64,000 bases of DNA, taken from the NCBI GenBank assembly GCA_963814095.1, contig CAWFBT010000005.1, positions 124,001 through 188,000 on the forward strand, read 5' to 3'. Shown here piece after piece: positions 25,674 through 37,319 of this stretch (position 1 is its first letter; every line of letters begins with the position of its first letter). Below the pieces are notes generated by a model, which saw only the letters and a program-made list of their open reading frames with translations, was not told where the DNA came from and made no database searches. This DNA is from JACVRW01 sp963814095 (lineage in GTDB: Bacteria > Actinomycetota > Thermoleophilia > Solirubrobacterales > Thermoleophilaceae). The position numbers were made by a program, and so were the translations under genes.

Positions 25674-28041
25674 ATGCCGAGCAACGGAGCGCACGTGCCG
25701 CGCGACGTCCTGCCGATCCCCGACAAGCCCCACGAGGGCCTGATCACCTACGACGCGAAGGACCCCGCTACGTCGTTCCCGCCGATCGAGCCGCTGCGCC
25801 CGCCCGAGGGCGCGCCGAACGTGCTCATCGTCCTGCTCGACGACGTCGGCTTCGGCGCGTCGAGCGCCTTCGGCGGCCCGTGCGCGACGCCCACCGCCGA
25901 GCGCCTCGCCGCGAACGGGCTCAAGTACAACCGCTTCCACACCACCGCGCTGTGCTCGCCCACCCGCCAGGCGCTGATGACCGGGCGCAACCACCACTCC
26001 GTGGGAATGGGCGGGATCACCGAGATCGCCACGTCGGCGCCGGGCTACAACTCGATCCGGCCGAACACGGCTGCCCCGCTCGCCGAGACGCTCAAGCTGA
26101 ACGGCTACTCGACGGCGCAGTTCGGGAAGTGCCACGAGGTGCCGGTCTGGGAGACGAGCCCGATGGGACCGTTCGACGCGTGGCCCAGCGGCGGCGGCGG
26201 GTTCGAGCACTTCTACGGCTTCATCGGCGGCGAGACGAACCAGTACGCGCCGGCGATCTACGACGGCACGGTGCCCATTGAGCCCGACCGCTCGCCCGAG
26301 GAGGGCTACCACTTCACCGAGGACATGACGGACCGGGCGATCGACTGGATCCGCCAGCAGAAGGCGCTGATGCCGGACAAGCCGTTCTTCGCCTACTTCG
26401 CACCCGGCGCGACGCACGCTCCGCATCACGTGCCGATCGAGTGGTCGGACAAGTACAAGGGGAGGTTCGACCAGGGCTGGGACGCCCTGCGCGAGGAGAG
26501 CTTCGCGCGCCAGAAGGAGCTCGGCGTGATCCCGCCCGAGGCCGAGCTGACCGAGCGCCCGGAGGAGATCCCCGGCTGGGACGACATGCCCGACGACCTC
26601 AAGCCCGTGCTCGCGCGTCAGATGGAGGTGTACGCCGGCTTCCTCGAGCACACCGACCACCACGTCGGCCGGCTCGTGGACGCGCTCGAGGAGCTCGAGG
26701 TGCTCGACGACACGCTCGTCTACTACATCGTCGGCGACAACGGCGCCTCCGCGAGAGGGCACCCCGCAGGGGACCTTCAACGAGATCATCTCCCTGAACG
26801 GCGCGGCCGGGATCGAGACCACCGAGTTCATGGTCTCGCGCATCGACGAGTTCGGCACCGTCGCGGCCAACAACCACTACGCCGTCGGCTGGGCGCACGC
26901 GATGGACACGCCCTACCAGTGGACCAAGCAGGTCGCCTCGCACTGGGGCGGGACCCGCAACGGGACCGTCGTGCACTGGCCGCGCGGCTTCGAGTCACGC
27001 GGCGAGCTGCGGACCCAGTTCAGCCACGTGATCGACGTCGCGGCGACCGTGCTGGACGTGGCGGGGCTGCCCGAGCCGACCTTCGTGCACGGCGTGCAGC
27101 AGATGCCGCTGCACGGCCGGAGCATGGCGCCGACCTTCGACGACGCGGCGGCGCCCGAGCACCGCGAGACGCAGTACTTCGAGATGTTCGTCAACCGCGG
27201 CATCTACCACCAGGGCTGGACCGCGGTCACGCGCCACAGCATCCCGTGGAAGCCCACCGAGATGCCGGCGTACGACGACGACGTGTGGGAGCTGTACGCG
27301 CCCGAGGACTGGACCCAGGCGCACGACCTGGCGGCCGACCAGCCCGACAAGCTGCGCGAGCTGCAGCGGCTGTTCCTGATCGAGGCGGCCCGCTACAACG
27401 TGCTGCCGCTCGACGACCGCCGCTTCGAGCGCTTCAACCCCGACATCGCCGGGCGGCCGCAGCTGATCACGGGCAAGTCCCAGCTGCTGTTCGGAGGGAT
27501 GGGACGGCTGTCGGAGAACTCGGTGCTCGTCATCAAGAACAAGTCGCACGCGCTGACGGCCCTGATCGAGGTGCCCGAGGCCGGCGGCGAGGGAGTGCTG
27601 ATCGCGCAGGGCGGCGCCTACGCGGGTTGGAGCCTGTACCTCCACGAGGGCCGCCCCGCCTATTGCTCCAACTTCTTCGGCCTCGAGCGCTACAAGATCT
27701 ACGGCGAGCGGCCGGTGCCGGCGGGCGAGCATCAGGTGCGGATGGAGTTCACGTACGACGGCGGCGGCCTCGGCAAGGGCGGGGACGTGACCCTCTACGT
27801 CGACGGCGAGAAGGCCGGCGAGGGACGCGTCGAGCACACGGTGCCGATGGTCTTCTCCGCCGACGAGACGACCGACCTCGGCCGCGACAGCGCCACACCG
27901 GTCAGCGACGACCACGGCTACGAGAACGGGTTCACAGGTCGCATCCGCTGGGTCCAGATCGACATAGACGAGGCCGCCGAGGACCTCGACCACCTGATCA
28001 GCCCGGAGGAGCTGCTGCGGGTGGCCATGGCGAGGCAATAG
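25674..28041 (+). CDS. Arylsulfatase, one frame break
   Basis: About 788 residues, S1 sulfatase of the large AtsA-like type. ATG 25674 has AAGGAGG upstream. Metal Asp pair in VLLDDVGFG (56-57) and the formylglycine motif LCSPTRQALMTGRN with Cys94, so a formylglycine-generating enzyme or radical maturase is needed. GKCHEVP and HAPHHVP supply other active-site residues. An extra base near 26753 (GCGAGAGGG) shifts the frame after VGDNGAS; the rest (26830-28041 in its frame) continues FGTVAANNHYAVGWAHAMDTPYQW in the expected order and ends in a beta-sandwich domain. No signal peptide, so probably cytoplasmic hydrolysis of a sulfate ester. Confidence 0.88.
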
Positions 28042-28047
28042 CCGCGT

Positions 28048-28488
28048 TCACTCGCGCACGATCAGGACGGTGCCGAGCGCGAGCAGCCCGATGCCGAGCA
28101 GCTTCTGCCACGTGATCGCGCGCTCGTCGAGGCCCAGCACGCCCATGCGGTCGATCACCACGGACAGCGCGAGCTGGCCGGCGATCGTGGCGGCGGTCAC
28201 GCCGCCCGCCCCCAGCTCGCGCACGGCGATCAGCGAGACCGTCACGATCACGACCCCGCCCACGCCGCCGAGGATCCAGTAGTACCAGGACGGCGCCGCG
28301 CCATCGCTCGTGATGCCGCCGGCGAACGCGAACGTCACGAAGACGATCACGATCAGCCCGACGCTGAAGCTGGCCACCGCGGCGCCGAAGCTGCCGAGGT
28401 ACTTCGAGAGGACGTTGTTCGCCGGCGCCTGCAGAGCCACGACCCCGCCCGCCGCGACGGTCGCGAGGACCGCGACCTCCTTGCTCAT
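28048..28488 (-). CDS. DMT family transporter (YdcZ/DUF606 type)
   Basis: 146 residues with five hydrophobic helices and the family starts VAAGGVVALQAPANNVL, QLALSVVIDRMG (the conserved Asp) and LLALGTVLIV. ATG 28488 overlaps the polA stop (ATGA), so it is coupled to DNA polymerase I. Half-size members usually pair to form a transporter; no partner gene is present except the 39-base fragment at 25527. Cargo unknown. Confidence 0.88.
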   Translation of the reverse strand: MSKEVAVLATVAAGGVVALQAPANNVLSKYLGSFGAAVASFSVGLIVIVFVTFAFAGGITSDGAAPSWYYWILGGVGGVVIVTVSLIAVRELGAGGVTAATIAGQLALSVVIDRMGVLGLDERAITWQKLLGIGLLALGTVLIVRE

Positions 28489-31277
28489 TTGGCTTCGAGC
28501 CAGTTCTCGCCCGAGCCCACGTCGACCTCGAGGGGCGGATCCATCTCGAAGGCCCCCGCCATCTCGCGCTGGACGATCTCGCAGGCCGGCTCGACCTCGC
28601 TCTCGGGCCCCTCGAAGAGCAGCTCGTCGTGGATCTGGAGGACCAGGCGCGTCTCGAGGCCGGCGGCGCGCAGGCTGTCGCGGGCGCGCACCATGGCGAC
28701 CTTGATGATGTCCGCCGCCGTCCCCTGGATCACCATGTTGACGGCGAGCCGCTCGCCGAGCGAGCGCGTCTGGAACTGGCGCGAGCGCAGTTCGGGGACG
28801 CGCCGGATGCGTCCGAACAGCGTCGTCACGTGGCCCTCCTCGCGGGCGCGCTCGATCGTCTCGTCGATGAACTCCTTGACCTTGGGGAAGCGCTCGAGGT
28901 AGCGGTCGATGAACTCCTGCGCCTCCTCCTGCGGGATCTGCAGGCGGTCGGCGAGCCCGTACGCGGACAGCCCGTAGACGATCCCGTAGTTGACCATCTT
29001 CGCCTTCGAGCGCGTCCCGGGGTCGGTCTTCCCGCCCAGGATCGCCTCGGCGGTGGCCGTGTGGACGTCCTCGCCGCGCCGGAAGATGTCCTTCAGGACC
29101 GGCTCGTCGGCGATGTGGGCGAGCAGCCGCAGCTCGACCTGGGAGTAGTCGGCCGAGATCAGCCGGCAGCCCTTCTCCGCGACGAAGCACGCCCGGATCT
29201 CGCGGCCCTGCTCGGTGCGGATCGGGATGTTCTGAAGATTGGGGTTCGTGCTCGACAGCCGGCCCGTGGCGGTGGCGGCCTGGTTGAAGGTCGTGTGCAG
29301 GCGCCCGTCGGGGGCGATCAGGTCCGGGAAGGCGTCGAGGTAGGTCGACTTCAGCTTCGTGACCTCGCGCCACTCCTCGATCGCGGGGATGATCTCGTGC
29401 TCGTGGCGGATCGCCTGCAGCACGCGGGCATCGGTCGAGTAACCGGTCTTGCCGCGCCGCTTGCGCGACAGGCCGAGCTTCTCGAACAGGATTGGCGCGA
29501 GCTGCTGCGGCGACCCGATCGTGAACTCCTCCCCCGCCAGCTCCCAGACGCGCCGCTCGAGCTCCTCGGCGCGCTTCCCGAAGCGGCGGCTGATCTCCTG
29601 GAGGCGGGACACGTCGAGCTTGATGCCGGCGCGCTCGAGCTCGACCAGCACGTCCACGAGCGGCAGCTCGATCTCGTGAAAGAGCTGGGTGAGGCCGTCC
29701 TCCTCGAGCCGGGTGCGCTGGCGCTCGGCGAGCACGCGCGTGAGCACCGCGCGCTCGGCGACGCCGTCGGCGCCCTGCCGGGCGCCAGCACCCGGCTCGG
29801 CCGGGTGCGCAGCGATGCCGTTCACCTCGGCTCCTACGCCCGAGTCGGCCGCGAGCTCGTCGAGCGGGTAGCCGCGCCGCGCCGGGTCGATCAGGTAGGC
29901 GGCCACCATCGTGTCGTGCGCGAGCCGCGGCGCAGGCGAGGGCTCGTCCGCCATCGCGATCGTCTTCCAGTCGTGCGCCACGAGCGGGCGCTCGCCGCGC
30001 GCCATCGTGAATGCGGCGAGCGTCTCGGCCTCGGCTACGAGCACGTCCTCCCCGTCCCAGGCCGCCACCGAGAGAGGCCCGCGGACCGCGCCGTCGAGGT
30101 CGAATGAACCCTGCACCGGGCCCGCGGGCGGCGTGCCGGCGGCAACCACCGGCTCCTCGCTGATCGCGGCCTCGAGCGCGGCCTCCTCCTCGGCCTCGAG
30201 CTCCAGGTCGGGATCCACGGGCTCGATTTCCGCGGCCACGGCTTCGTCGGGCTGCTCGCCCGCTCGCAGCGCCGCCACCGCCACGAGCTCGCCCTCGAGG
30301 GCACCCAGCTCCGCCAGCGGGGCCTCGCGCGCGCTCACGCGATGGAGCTCGCTGACGCGCTCGGCGGGGGCGGCGTCGTCCTCGCCGAGCGCCTCCTCGA
30401 GCCGCTCGAGCGGCGCGCGCAGCTCGAACTCGCGGAACGTCTCGCGCAGCCGCGAGCGGTCCGGCTCGCGTGCGGCGACGTGCTCGAGGTCGATGTCGGC
30501 GACGTCGACGTCGCGCACCGCTGTTGCGAGCTGCTTCGAGATGCGCGCGTCCTCGGCGTGCTCGGAGAGGTTCTGCTTGCGCTTGGCGCCCGAGATCGAG
30601 TCGATGTTGCCGAGCACGCCCTCGAGCGAGCCCCATTCCTGCAGAAGCTGCGAGGCGGTTTTCTCGCCGATGCCGGGGACGCCCGGGATGTTGTCCGAGG
30701 TGTCGCCCTTGAGGCCCACGAAGTCCGGAATCTGCTCGGGCGGGATCCCGTAGCGGTCGACCACCGCGTCGCGGTCGTAGATCTTCGTGTCGGTGATCCC
30801 GCGCCCGGTCGCCATCACACGCACTCCCGGCTCGACCAGCTGGAACAGGTCGCGGTCCCCCGTCACCACCATCACGTCGAGTCCGCGCTCGCGCGCCTTG
30901 CCGGCCAGCGTCGCGATCACGTCGTCCGCCTCGTAGCCCGGCACCTTGACGTTCTCGTATCCGAACGCGTCCACGAGCGGGTGCATGTAGGGCCACTGCT
31001 CGGAGAGCAGATCGGGGCGTTCGCGGCGGCCGGCCTTGTACTCGTCATAGACCTCCTCGCGGCCCGACATACCGGCGTCCCAGACGACCAGCGTCGGGTT
31101 CGCCCCGTACTCCGAGATGATCTTCACGAGCATCGAGGCGAAGCCGAAGATCGCGTTCGTTGGCTGCCCCTTGGAGGTCGAGATCGACTCGGGCAGCGCG
31201 AAGAACGCGCGGTAGACGAGGCTGTTGCCGTCGATCAGGAAGAGCTGCGGGGGGCTGGCACCCGGCACGGCTTTCAC
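28485..31277 (-). CDS. polA: DNA polymerase I
   Basis: 930 residues from GTG 31277. 5'-3' exonuclease domain at 1-300: LFLIDGNSLVYRAFFALP, VTGDRDLFQLV, PGVPGIGEKTASQLL. Middle domain about 320-510, with a long acidic insert (EPVDPDLELEAEEEAALE). It lacks the DxE exonuclease motif, so proofreading is probably lost, as in many bacterial Pol I enzymes. Polymerase domain: motif A ADYSQVELR, motif B region TKMVNYGIVYGLS-like, motif C QIHDELLFE. Fills gaps in replication and repair in the cytoplasm. Confidence 0.96.
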   Translation of the reverse strand: MKAVPGASPPQLFLIDGNSLVYRAFFALPESISTSKGQPTNAIFGFASMLVKIISEYGANPTLVVWDAGMSGREEVYDEYKAGRRERPDLLSEQWPYMHPLVDAFGYENVKVPGYEADDVIATLAGKARERGLDVMVVTGDRDLFQLVEPGVRVMATGRGITDTKIYDRDAVVDRYGIPPEQIPDFVGLKGDTSDNIPGVPGIGEKTASQLLQEWGSLEGVLGNIDSISGAKRKQNLSEHAEDARISKQLATAVRDVDVADIDLEHVAAREPDRSRLRETFREFELRAPLERLEEALGEDDAAPAERVSELHRVSAREAPLAELGALEGELVAVAALRAGEQPDEAVAAEIEPVDPDLELEAEEEAALEAAISEEPVVAAGTPPAGPVQGSFDLDGAVRGPLSVAAWDGEDVLVAEAETLAAFTMARGERPLVAHDWKTIAMADEPSPAPRLAHDTMVAAYLIDPARRGYPLDELAADSGVGAEVNGIAAHPAEPGAGARQGADGVAERAVLTRVLAERQRTRLEEDGLTQLFHEIELPLVDVLVELERAGIKLDVSRLQEISRRFGKRAEELERRVWELAGEEFTIGSPQQLAPILFEKLGLSRKRRGKTGYSTDARVLQAIRHEHEIIPAIEEWREVTKLKSTYLDAFPDLIAPDGRLHTTFNQAATATGRLSSTNPNLQNIPIRTEQGREIRACFVAEKGCRLISADYSQVELRLLAHIADEPVLKDIFRRGEDVHTATAEAILGGKTDPGTRSKAKMVNYGIVYGLSAYGLADRLQIPQEEAQEFIDRYLERFPKVKEFIDETIERAREEGHVTTLFGRIRRVPELRSRQFQTRSLGERLAVNMVIQGTAADIIKVAMVRARDSLRAAGLETRLVLQIHDELLFEGPESEVEPACEIVQREMAGAFEMDPPLEVDVGSGENWLEAK

Positions 31278-31306
31278 CCTATCGCCGTGCCGGATGCAGC
31301 CCGGAG

Positions 31307-32882
31307 CTAGCGCTTACGAATCTCTCGCTCGATCCGGAGCGCCTGATTCTTGGCAACCGTGCCGGCCGGGGCGCCCTCCTCGACGGGCAGCACCTCCCAG
31401 TCGGGATGGCCCGGCATGGCGGCGTCTCCGTGCCGAACAGCCAGTCGCTCAGGAACGGCCGCAGGTTGCGGCCGGCCACCCGCGAGGCGAGCGCGATGAA
31501 GTCGCTCGTCCCGACCGAGTCGCCCTCGTTCGACTGCGCCCAGCGCCGCTCGAGCTCGGCGAACGCGCGCTCGCCGATCTCCTGGCGCAGCGCGTAGAGC
31601 ACGACGGCGCCGCCGTCGTAGACGTTCGGGCTGAACAGCTCGAACAGCTCGTTCGACGCCGGCTGCGCGACCGGCCCGTACAGGTCGCGCAAGATGTCGC
31701 CCTGCGCGTAGGCCTGGCGCACGCGGTCGGTGAAGTCGGCGTAGCCCTGGAACTGGGCGATCTCGGCCCGGAAGAACTCGTCCCCGTAGAGCCACTCGTA
31801 CCAGGTGGCGTGGCCCTCGTTCAGCCACAGGTCACTCCACTCCTCCGGGGCGACGCTGTCGCCGAACCACTGATGCGCGAGCTCGTGCACCATGATCGGC
31901 TCGCGGGCCCAGGCCGGGTAGGCCGACTCGAAGATGAAGCCCGGATGCAGCGACAGCGTCTGCGTTTCGAGCGCGTAGCAGAACTCCTGGTCAGCGGCCA
32001 AGACGCCGTAGGTGTCGAACGGGTAGCGGCCGACTCGGTCGACCATCCAGTCCATGTGACCCGGCGTGGCTCGCCAGCTGCGGCTCGAACGTGGCCGCCA
32101 GCGAGGTCGGCGCCACGTCGCGCAGGTGCACGCCGCGCGTGCGGCCGCGATCGACGACGGTGAGGTCGCCCACCGCCAGCTGGATCAGCTCCGACGCCAT
32201 CGGCTGGCGCATCACGTGGTAGGACACCGTGCGACCGGCCGCGGGTCCGGCTCCAGAGCTGGACGCCGTTCGCGACGGCCGTCACGCCCGCCGGCACGTC
32301 GAGGCGGAAGCTGTAGCTCGCCTTGTCGCTCGGATGGTCGTTGACGGGGTAGATCGTCTGCGACTGGTCGGGCTGGCCCGCTGTGACAGAGCCGTCGAGC
32401 GTCGTGAACCAGCCGAACGGGACGCCCTCCTGCTCCTCGGTCGGCACGTAGGGACCCGCTGTGAAGTCGACCGTGGCGACGAAGCGGTGGTGGTCCTTGA
32501 TCGCCTTGCGCGGGGTGATCACCAGCTCGTTGCCGGAGCGCTCCCAGCCGGCGGAGCGGCCGTTCACGCGCACGCTTTCGACCGAGTCGCCCGCGAAGTC
32601 GAGGTTGAAGCTCGAGAGCGACTGGGTCGCGCGGGCGATCATCGTGACCTCGCCGTCGACCGTCTGCTCCGGCTCGGCGGTCGGATAGGTCAGGTCCAGG
32701 TGATAGTGGCCGGCGTCGTAGCCGCCGTTGCCGAGTGTCGGGAAGAGGCGATCGCCGACGCCCGGGGCGCCGGGCCGCGGCGGGGCTGCCGCTGCCTGGG
32801 CGACGAGGACGAGGCTCGCGATGAGCGCGAGCGCAATCGTCAGTGCAGAGCGAAGCCTGTGCGATCGGAGCTGGATTTCCAT
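31307..32882 (-). pseudogene. M1 family metallopeptidase, frame broken at three places
   Basis: Pieces join into about 525 residues. ATG 32882 starts a signal peptide (ALTIALALIASLVLVAQAAAA), then the aminopeptidase N-type beta domain (YHLDLTYPTAEPEQTVDGEV, split as YHLDLTYP and VDGEV). The catalytic domain has HELAHQWFGDS with the distant Glu in LWLNEGHATWYEW (HExxH-18-E). Frame changes lie near 32235, 32067 and 31422, each fixed by removing one base. The C-terminus then reads NQALRIEREIRKR. Probably a secreted Zn aminopeptidase. Only 30 bases separate it from polA. Given the conserved catalytic residues, sequencing error is more likely than gene death. Confidence 0.8.
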
Positions 32883-32927
32883 AGTCTCGGCGTACCCAGA
32901 ACCCGCGCCGTCTAGCCCGGCAGCGCC

Positions 32928-32944
32928 GCCGATCTATGATCGGC
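32928..32944. promoter_or_regulatory. Inverted repeat before the malic enzyme start
   Basis: GCCGATC-TAT-GATCGGC, perfect 7-bp arms, ends 4 bases before GTG 32949 in the 66-base divergent gap between the M1 peptidase and malic enzyme genes. It could be an operator or a hairpin that hides the ribosome site; no strong ribosome site is otherwise visible. Confidence 0.4.
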
Positions 32945-32948
32945 CCCC

Positions 32949-34405
<1,457 letters not shown>

Positions 34406-34406
<1 letters not shown>

Positions 34407-35314
34407 TGCGCGTCGCCGTCACCGGCGCGACCGGGGTGATCGGCGCTGGGCTCGTCGGCGAGCTGCGCGCGCGTGGCGACGATCCGGTCGCGCTTTCGCG
34501 GGACGCCGCCCGGGCCGAGGGGCAGCTCGGCGTCGAGGCCTTCGAGTGGAAGGCACCCAAGTCCGAGCCGCCGCCGCCCGGCGCGCTGCGCGGCAGCGAC
34601 GCCGTCGTCAACCTGCTCGGTGAGACGATCGCCCAGCGCTGGAGCGACGACATCAAGCGCGAGCTCCGCGACTCGCGCGTCCTCACCACCCGCAACCTCG
34701 TGGCCGGGCTCGCAGAGCTGCCCGCGGGCGAGCGGCCGGGGGTGCTCGTTTCCCAGTCCGCGAGCGGCTGGTACGGAGCGCGCGGCGACGAGCGTCTCGA
34801 CGAGGCCGAGCCCGCGGGCGACGATTTCCTCGCACGGCTGACGGTCGACTGGGAGGCGGAGGCGGACAAGGCCGAGGAGCTCGGGGTGCGAGTCGTCCTC
34901 CCGCGCACGGGAGTGGTCCTGTCGGAGTCCGGCGGAGCGCTCGGGAAGATGATGCCCTTCTTCAAGCTCGGCGTCGCTGGCCCGGTCGCGGGCGGGCGCC
35001 AGTACGTGCCCTGGATCCACCTCGATGACGTGGTCGGCGCGCTCCTGTTCGCGCTCGACAACGACGCCCTGCGCGGGCCGGTCAACGTCACGGCGCCTGA
35101 GCCGGTCACGAACAAGGAGCTGTCGAGGACGCTCGGCCGCGTGCTGCACCGGCCGGCGTTCGCGCCGGTGCCGGCCCTGGCGGTCAAGACGCTCTACGGC
35201 GAGATGGCCTGGATCGTCACCAGCGGCCAGCGCGCCGTGCCTGCGCGCCTGCAGGAGCTCGGCTACGAGTTCCGGCAGCCCGACCTCGAGCAGGCCCTGC
35301 GGGCGGCGACCTAG
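34406..35314 (+). CDS. TIGR01777 family epimerase-like protein
   Basis: 302 residues. N-terminal nucleotide-binding VTGATGVIGAGLVGEL, then VNLLGETIAQRW and SQSASGWYGARGDE, which are characteristic of the YfcH/SulA (TIGR01777) subgroup of extended SDR proteins, and PWIHLDDVVGALLFAL. The substrate is not known for the family. ATG 34406 is coupled to the malic enzyme stop. It converges with the membrane gene, sharing CTAG at 35311-35314 as both stops. Confidence 0.92.
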
Positions 35315-35772
35315 CTGGTCGCCTGCCCGCGCGCCTCGAGCTCGGCGCGCAGCTCGGCCATCGTCTTGCCGCCCGACTCACGCGAGATCGAGACGGCCTT
35401 GACGATCCCGGCGGCGATCACGGCCGCCATGATCACGACCAACGCGAGGCCGATCTTGCCGCCGCCGCCGGCGTCGACCGAGATCACCACGAAGATCCCG
35501 GCGATCGCGATGATCGCCACGACGATCCCGAGGACGGCCTTCTCGGTGCTGCCCAGGCCCGCGTGGATCTTCCAGCGCGAGACCTCCTGAGCGGGCCAGA
35601 CCGCCCAGACGAAGGCACCCAGCAGCGTCAGGACCGTGCCGGTGACGAGGCCGGTCTTCTCGCCGTAGCCCTTCAGCGAGGAGAACAGTGAGGCGATGAT
35701 CGCCGAGGCCAGCCACACGAAGGTGAGCCAAAGGGCTTCCGGTCCGATGACTGCGAGGAAGGTCTGCATCAC
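35311..35772 (-). CDS. Hypothetical membrane protein at the end of the liv operon
   Basis: 153 residues with about four hydrophobic helices (ALWLTFVWLASAIIASLF, LVTGTVLTLLGAFVWAV, VLGIVVAIIAIAGIFVVI, IGLALVVIMAAVIAAGIV) and a charged C-terminus RAELEARG. GTG 35772 overlaps the livF stop; an alternate ATG follows at once. I do not know the family. Its place as last gene of the ABC importer operon suggests, but does not show, a link to transport. Confidence 0.75.
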   Translation of the reverse strand: MMQTFLAVIGPEALWLTFVWLASAIIASLFSSLKGYGEKTGLVTGTVLTLLGAFVWAVWPAQEVSRWKIHAGLGSTEKAVLGIVVAIIAIAGIFVVISVDAGGGGKIGLALVVIMAAVIAAGIVKAVSISRESGGKTMAELRAELEARGQATS

Positions 35773-36479
35773 GCCCCCAGGTACGCTCGCTGGACTTCGG
35801 GGTTCTCGCGCAGGGCGGCCGACTTGTCGTGCATAGCCACCTTGCCGGTCTCGAGCACGTAGGCGCGGGCTGACACGTCGAGCGCGAAGTTCGCGTTCTG
35901 CTCCACGAGCAGGATCGTCGTGCCCTGGCGGTTGATCTCGGCGATCGTCTCGTAGATGCGCTCGACGAGGATGGGTGCGATGCCCATCGACGGCTCGTCG
36001 AGCAGCAGGAGCGTCGGCCTCGCCATCAGCGCGCGCCCGATCGCCAGCATCTGCTGCTCACCGCCCGACATCGTTCCGCCCTTCTGGCGCTCACGCTCCT
36101 TGAGGCGCGGGAACAGCTCGTACACCCGGTCGAGGTCCGACGTGATCTCGGAGTGGTCACGACGCAGGTAGGCGCCGAGCAGCAGGTTCTCGTGCACGGT
36201 CATGCGCGAGAACACGTGGCGACCCTCCGGCGACTGCGCCACTCCCATCGACACGATGTCCTGCGGCGGCGTCTCCGTTATTTCACGGTCTTTGAAGCGA
36301 ATCGAGCCCTGGCGTGGCGGGGTCAGCCCGGAGATCGAGCGCAGCGTCGTCGACTTGCCGGCGCCGTTCGAGCCGATCAGGGTCACGCATTCGCCCTCCT
36401 CGACCTCGACCGTTATTCCCTTCAGAGCCTCGATGTTCCCGTAGTAGGTGTGGATGTCCTTGACCTCGAGCAGGGCCAT
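35769..36479 (-). CDS. livF: Branched-chain amino acid-type ABC transporter ATP-binding protein LivF
   Basis: 236 residues. Walker A GSNGAGKST, signature MSGGEQQMLAIGRAL, Walker B LLLLDEPSMGIAP, and the LivF-type start EVKDIHTYYGNIEALKG and end NPEVQRAYLG. One of two ATPases that power import of branched-chain amino acids or related hydrophobic amides/acids. ATG 36479 directly abuts the livG stop. Confidence 0.95.
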   Translation of the reverse strand: MALLEVKDIHTYYGNIEALKGITVEVEEGECVTLIGSNGAGKSTTLRSISGLTPPRQGSIRFKDREITETPPQDIVSMGVAQSPEGRHVFSRMTVHENLLLGAYLRRDHSEITSDLDRVYELFPRLKERERQKGGTMSGGEQQMLAIGRALMARPTLLLLDEPSMGIAPILVERIYETIAEINRQGTTILLVEQNANFALDVSARAYVLETGKVAMHDKSAALRENPEVQRAYLGA

Positions 36480-37319
36480 CTAGCTCGACCCCTCCTCGGA
36501 CTCTCCCTGCTTGCCGAGGTACGCCTCGATCACGCGCGGGTTCTGGCGGATCTCGTCCGGGGAGCCCTCCGCGATCTTGGAGCCGTGATCGAGCACCGTG
36601 ATCCGCTCGGAGACTCCCATGATCACCTGCATGTCGTGCTCGATCAGCAGGATCGTGATGCCGCGCTCGTCACGCAGCCGGTGCATGAAGTCGGTCAGCT
36701 CCTTCGACTCCTGCGGGTTCATGCCCGCGGTCGGCTCGTCGAGCAGCAGCAGCTGCGGGTCGGACGCGAGCGCACGGGCGATCTCGAGCCGCCGCTGATC
36801 GCCATAGGACAGGTTGATCGACATCTGATCGTGCAGGTCCTCGCCAAGGCCGACGTAGAGCAGCTCCTCGCGCGCCTTCTCGACGACCTCGCGCTCCTCG
36901 CGGCGCACCCTCGGCGTCTTGATGATCGATCCGAATAGACCGGCCCGCATGCGGGCGTGCTGGCCGACCATCACGTTCTCGAGCGCGCTCATCGTGGCGA
37001 ACAGGCGGATGTTCTGGAACGTCCGCGCCACGCCGAGCGCCATGATCTTGTCGGGGCGGCCGCCGGTGATGTTCTTGCCGTCGAACTCAACCCGGCCGAG
37101 CGTCGGCTTGTAGAGCCCGGTGAGCATGTTGAAGAAGGTGGTCTTGCCGGCCCCGTTGGGACCGATGATCGAGACGATCCCTCCGCGCGGGATCGAGAAC
37201 GAGACGTCCTCGACTGCGATCAGGCCACCGAAGATCTTCGTGATGTTCGTCGCGGCCAGGATCGCCTCGCTCGGCGGCGGCGTCGTGGCCTCTTGTGCCG
37301 TCTCCTCCGGGGTGCTCAT
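36480..37319 (-). CDS. livG: Branched-chain amino acid-type ABC transporter ATP-binding protein LivG
   Basis: 279 residues from ATG 37319, which overlaps the livM stop (ATGA). A short polar N-terminal tail, then NITKIFGGLIAVEDVSF, Walker A GPNGAGKTTFFN, the LivG-type GVARTFQNIRLF, signature LSYGDQRRLEIARAL and Walker B LLLLDEPTAGMNP, ending NPRVIEAYLG. Partner of LivF. Confidence 0.95.
   Translation of the reverse strand: MSTPEETAQEATTPPPSEAILAATNITKIFGGLIAVEDVSFSIPRGGIVSIIGPNGAGKTTFFNMLTGLYKPTLGRVEFDGKNITGGRPDKIMALGVARTFQNIRLFATMSALENVMVGQHARMRAGLFGSIIKTPRVRREEREVVEKAREELLYVGLGEDLHDQMSINLSYGDQRRLEIARALASDPQLLLLDEPTAGMNPQESKELTDFMHRLRDERGITILLIEHDMQVIMGVSERITVLDHGSKIAEGSPDEIRQNPRVIEAYLGKQGESEEGSS

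Noticed and set aside
28488..30996. Upstream extension of the DMT gene frame across polA
   Set aside because: The extension is antiparallel-like noise within polA; the ATG at 28488 overlapping the polA stop gives the normal family length.
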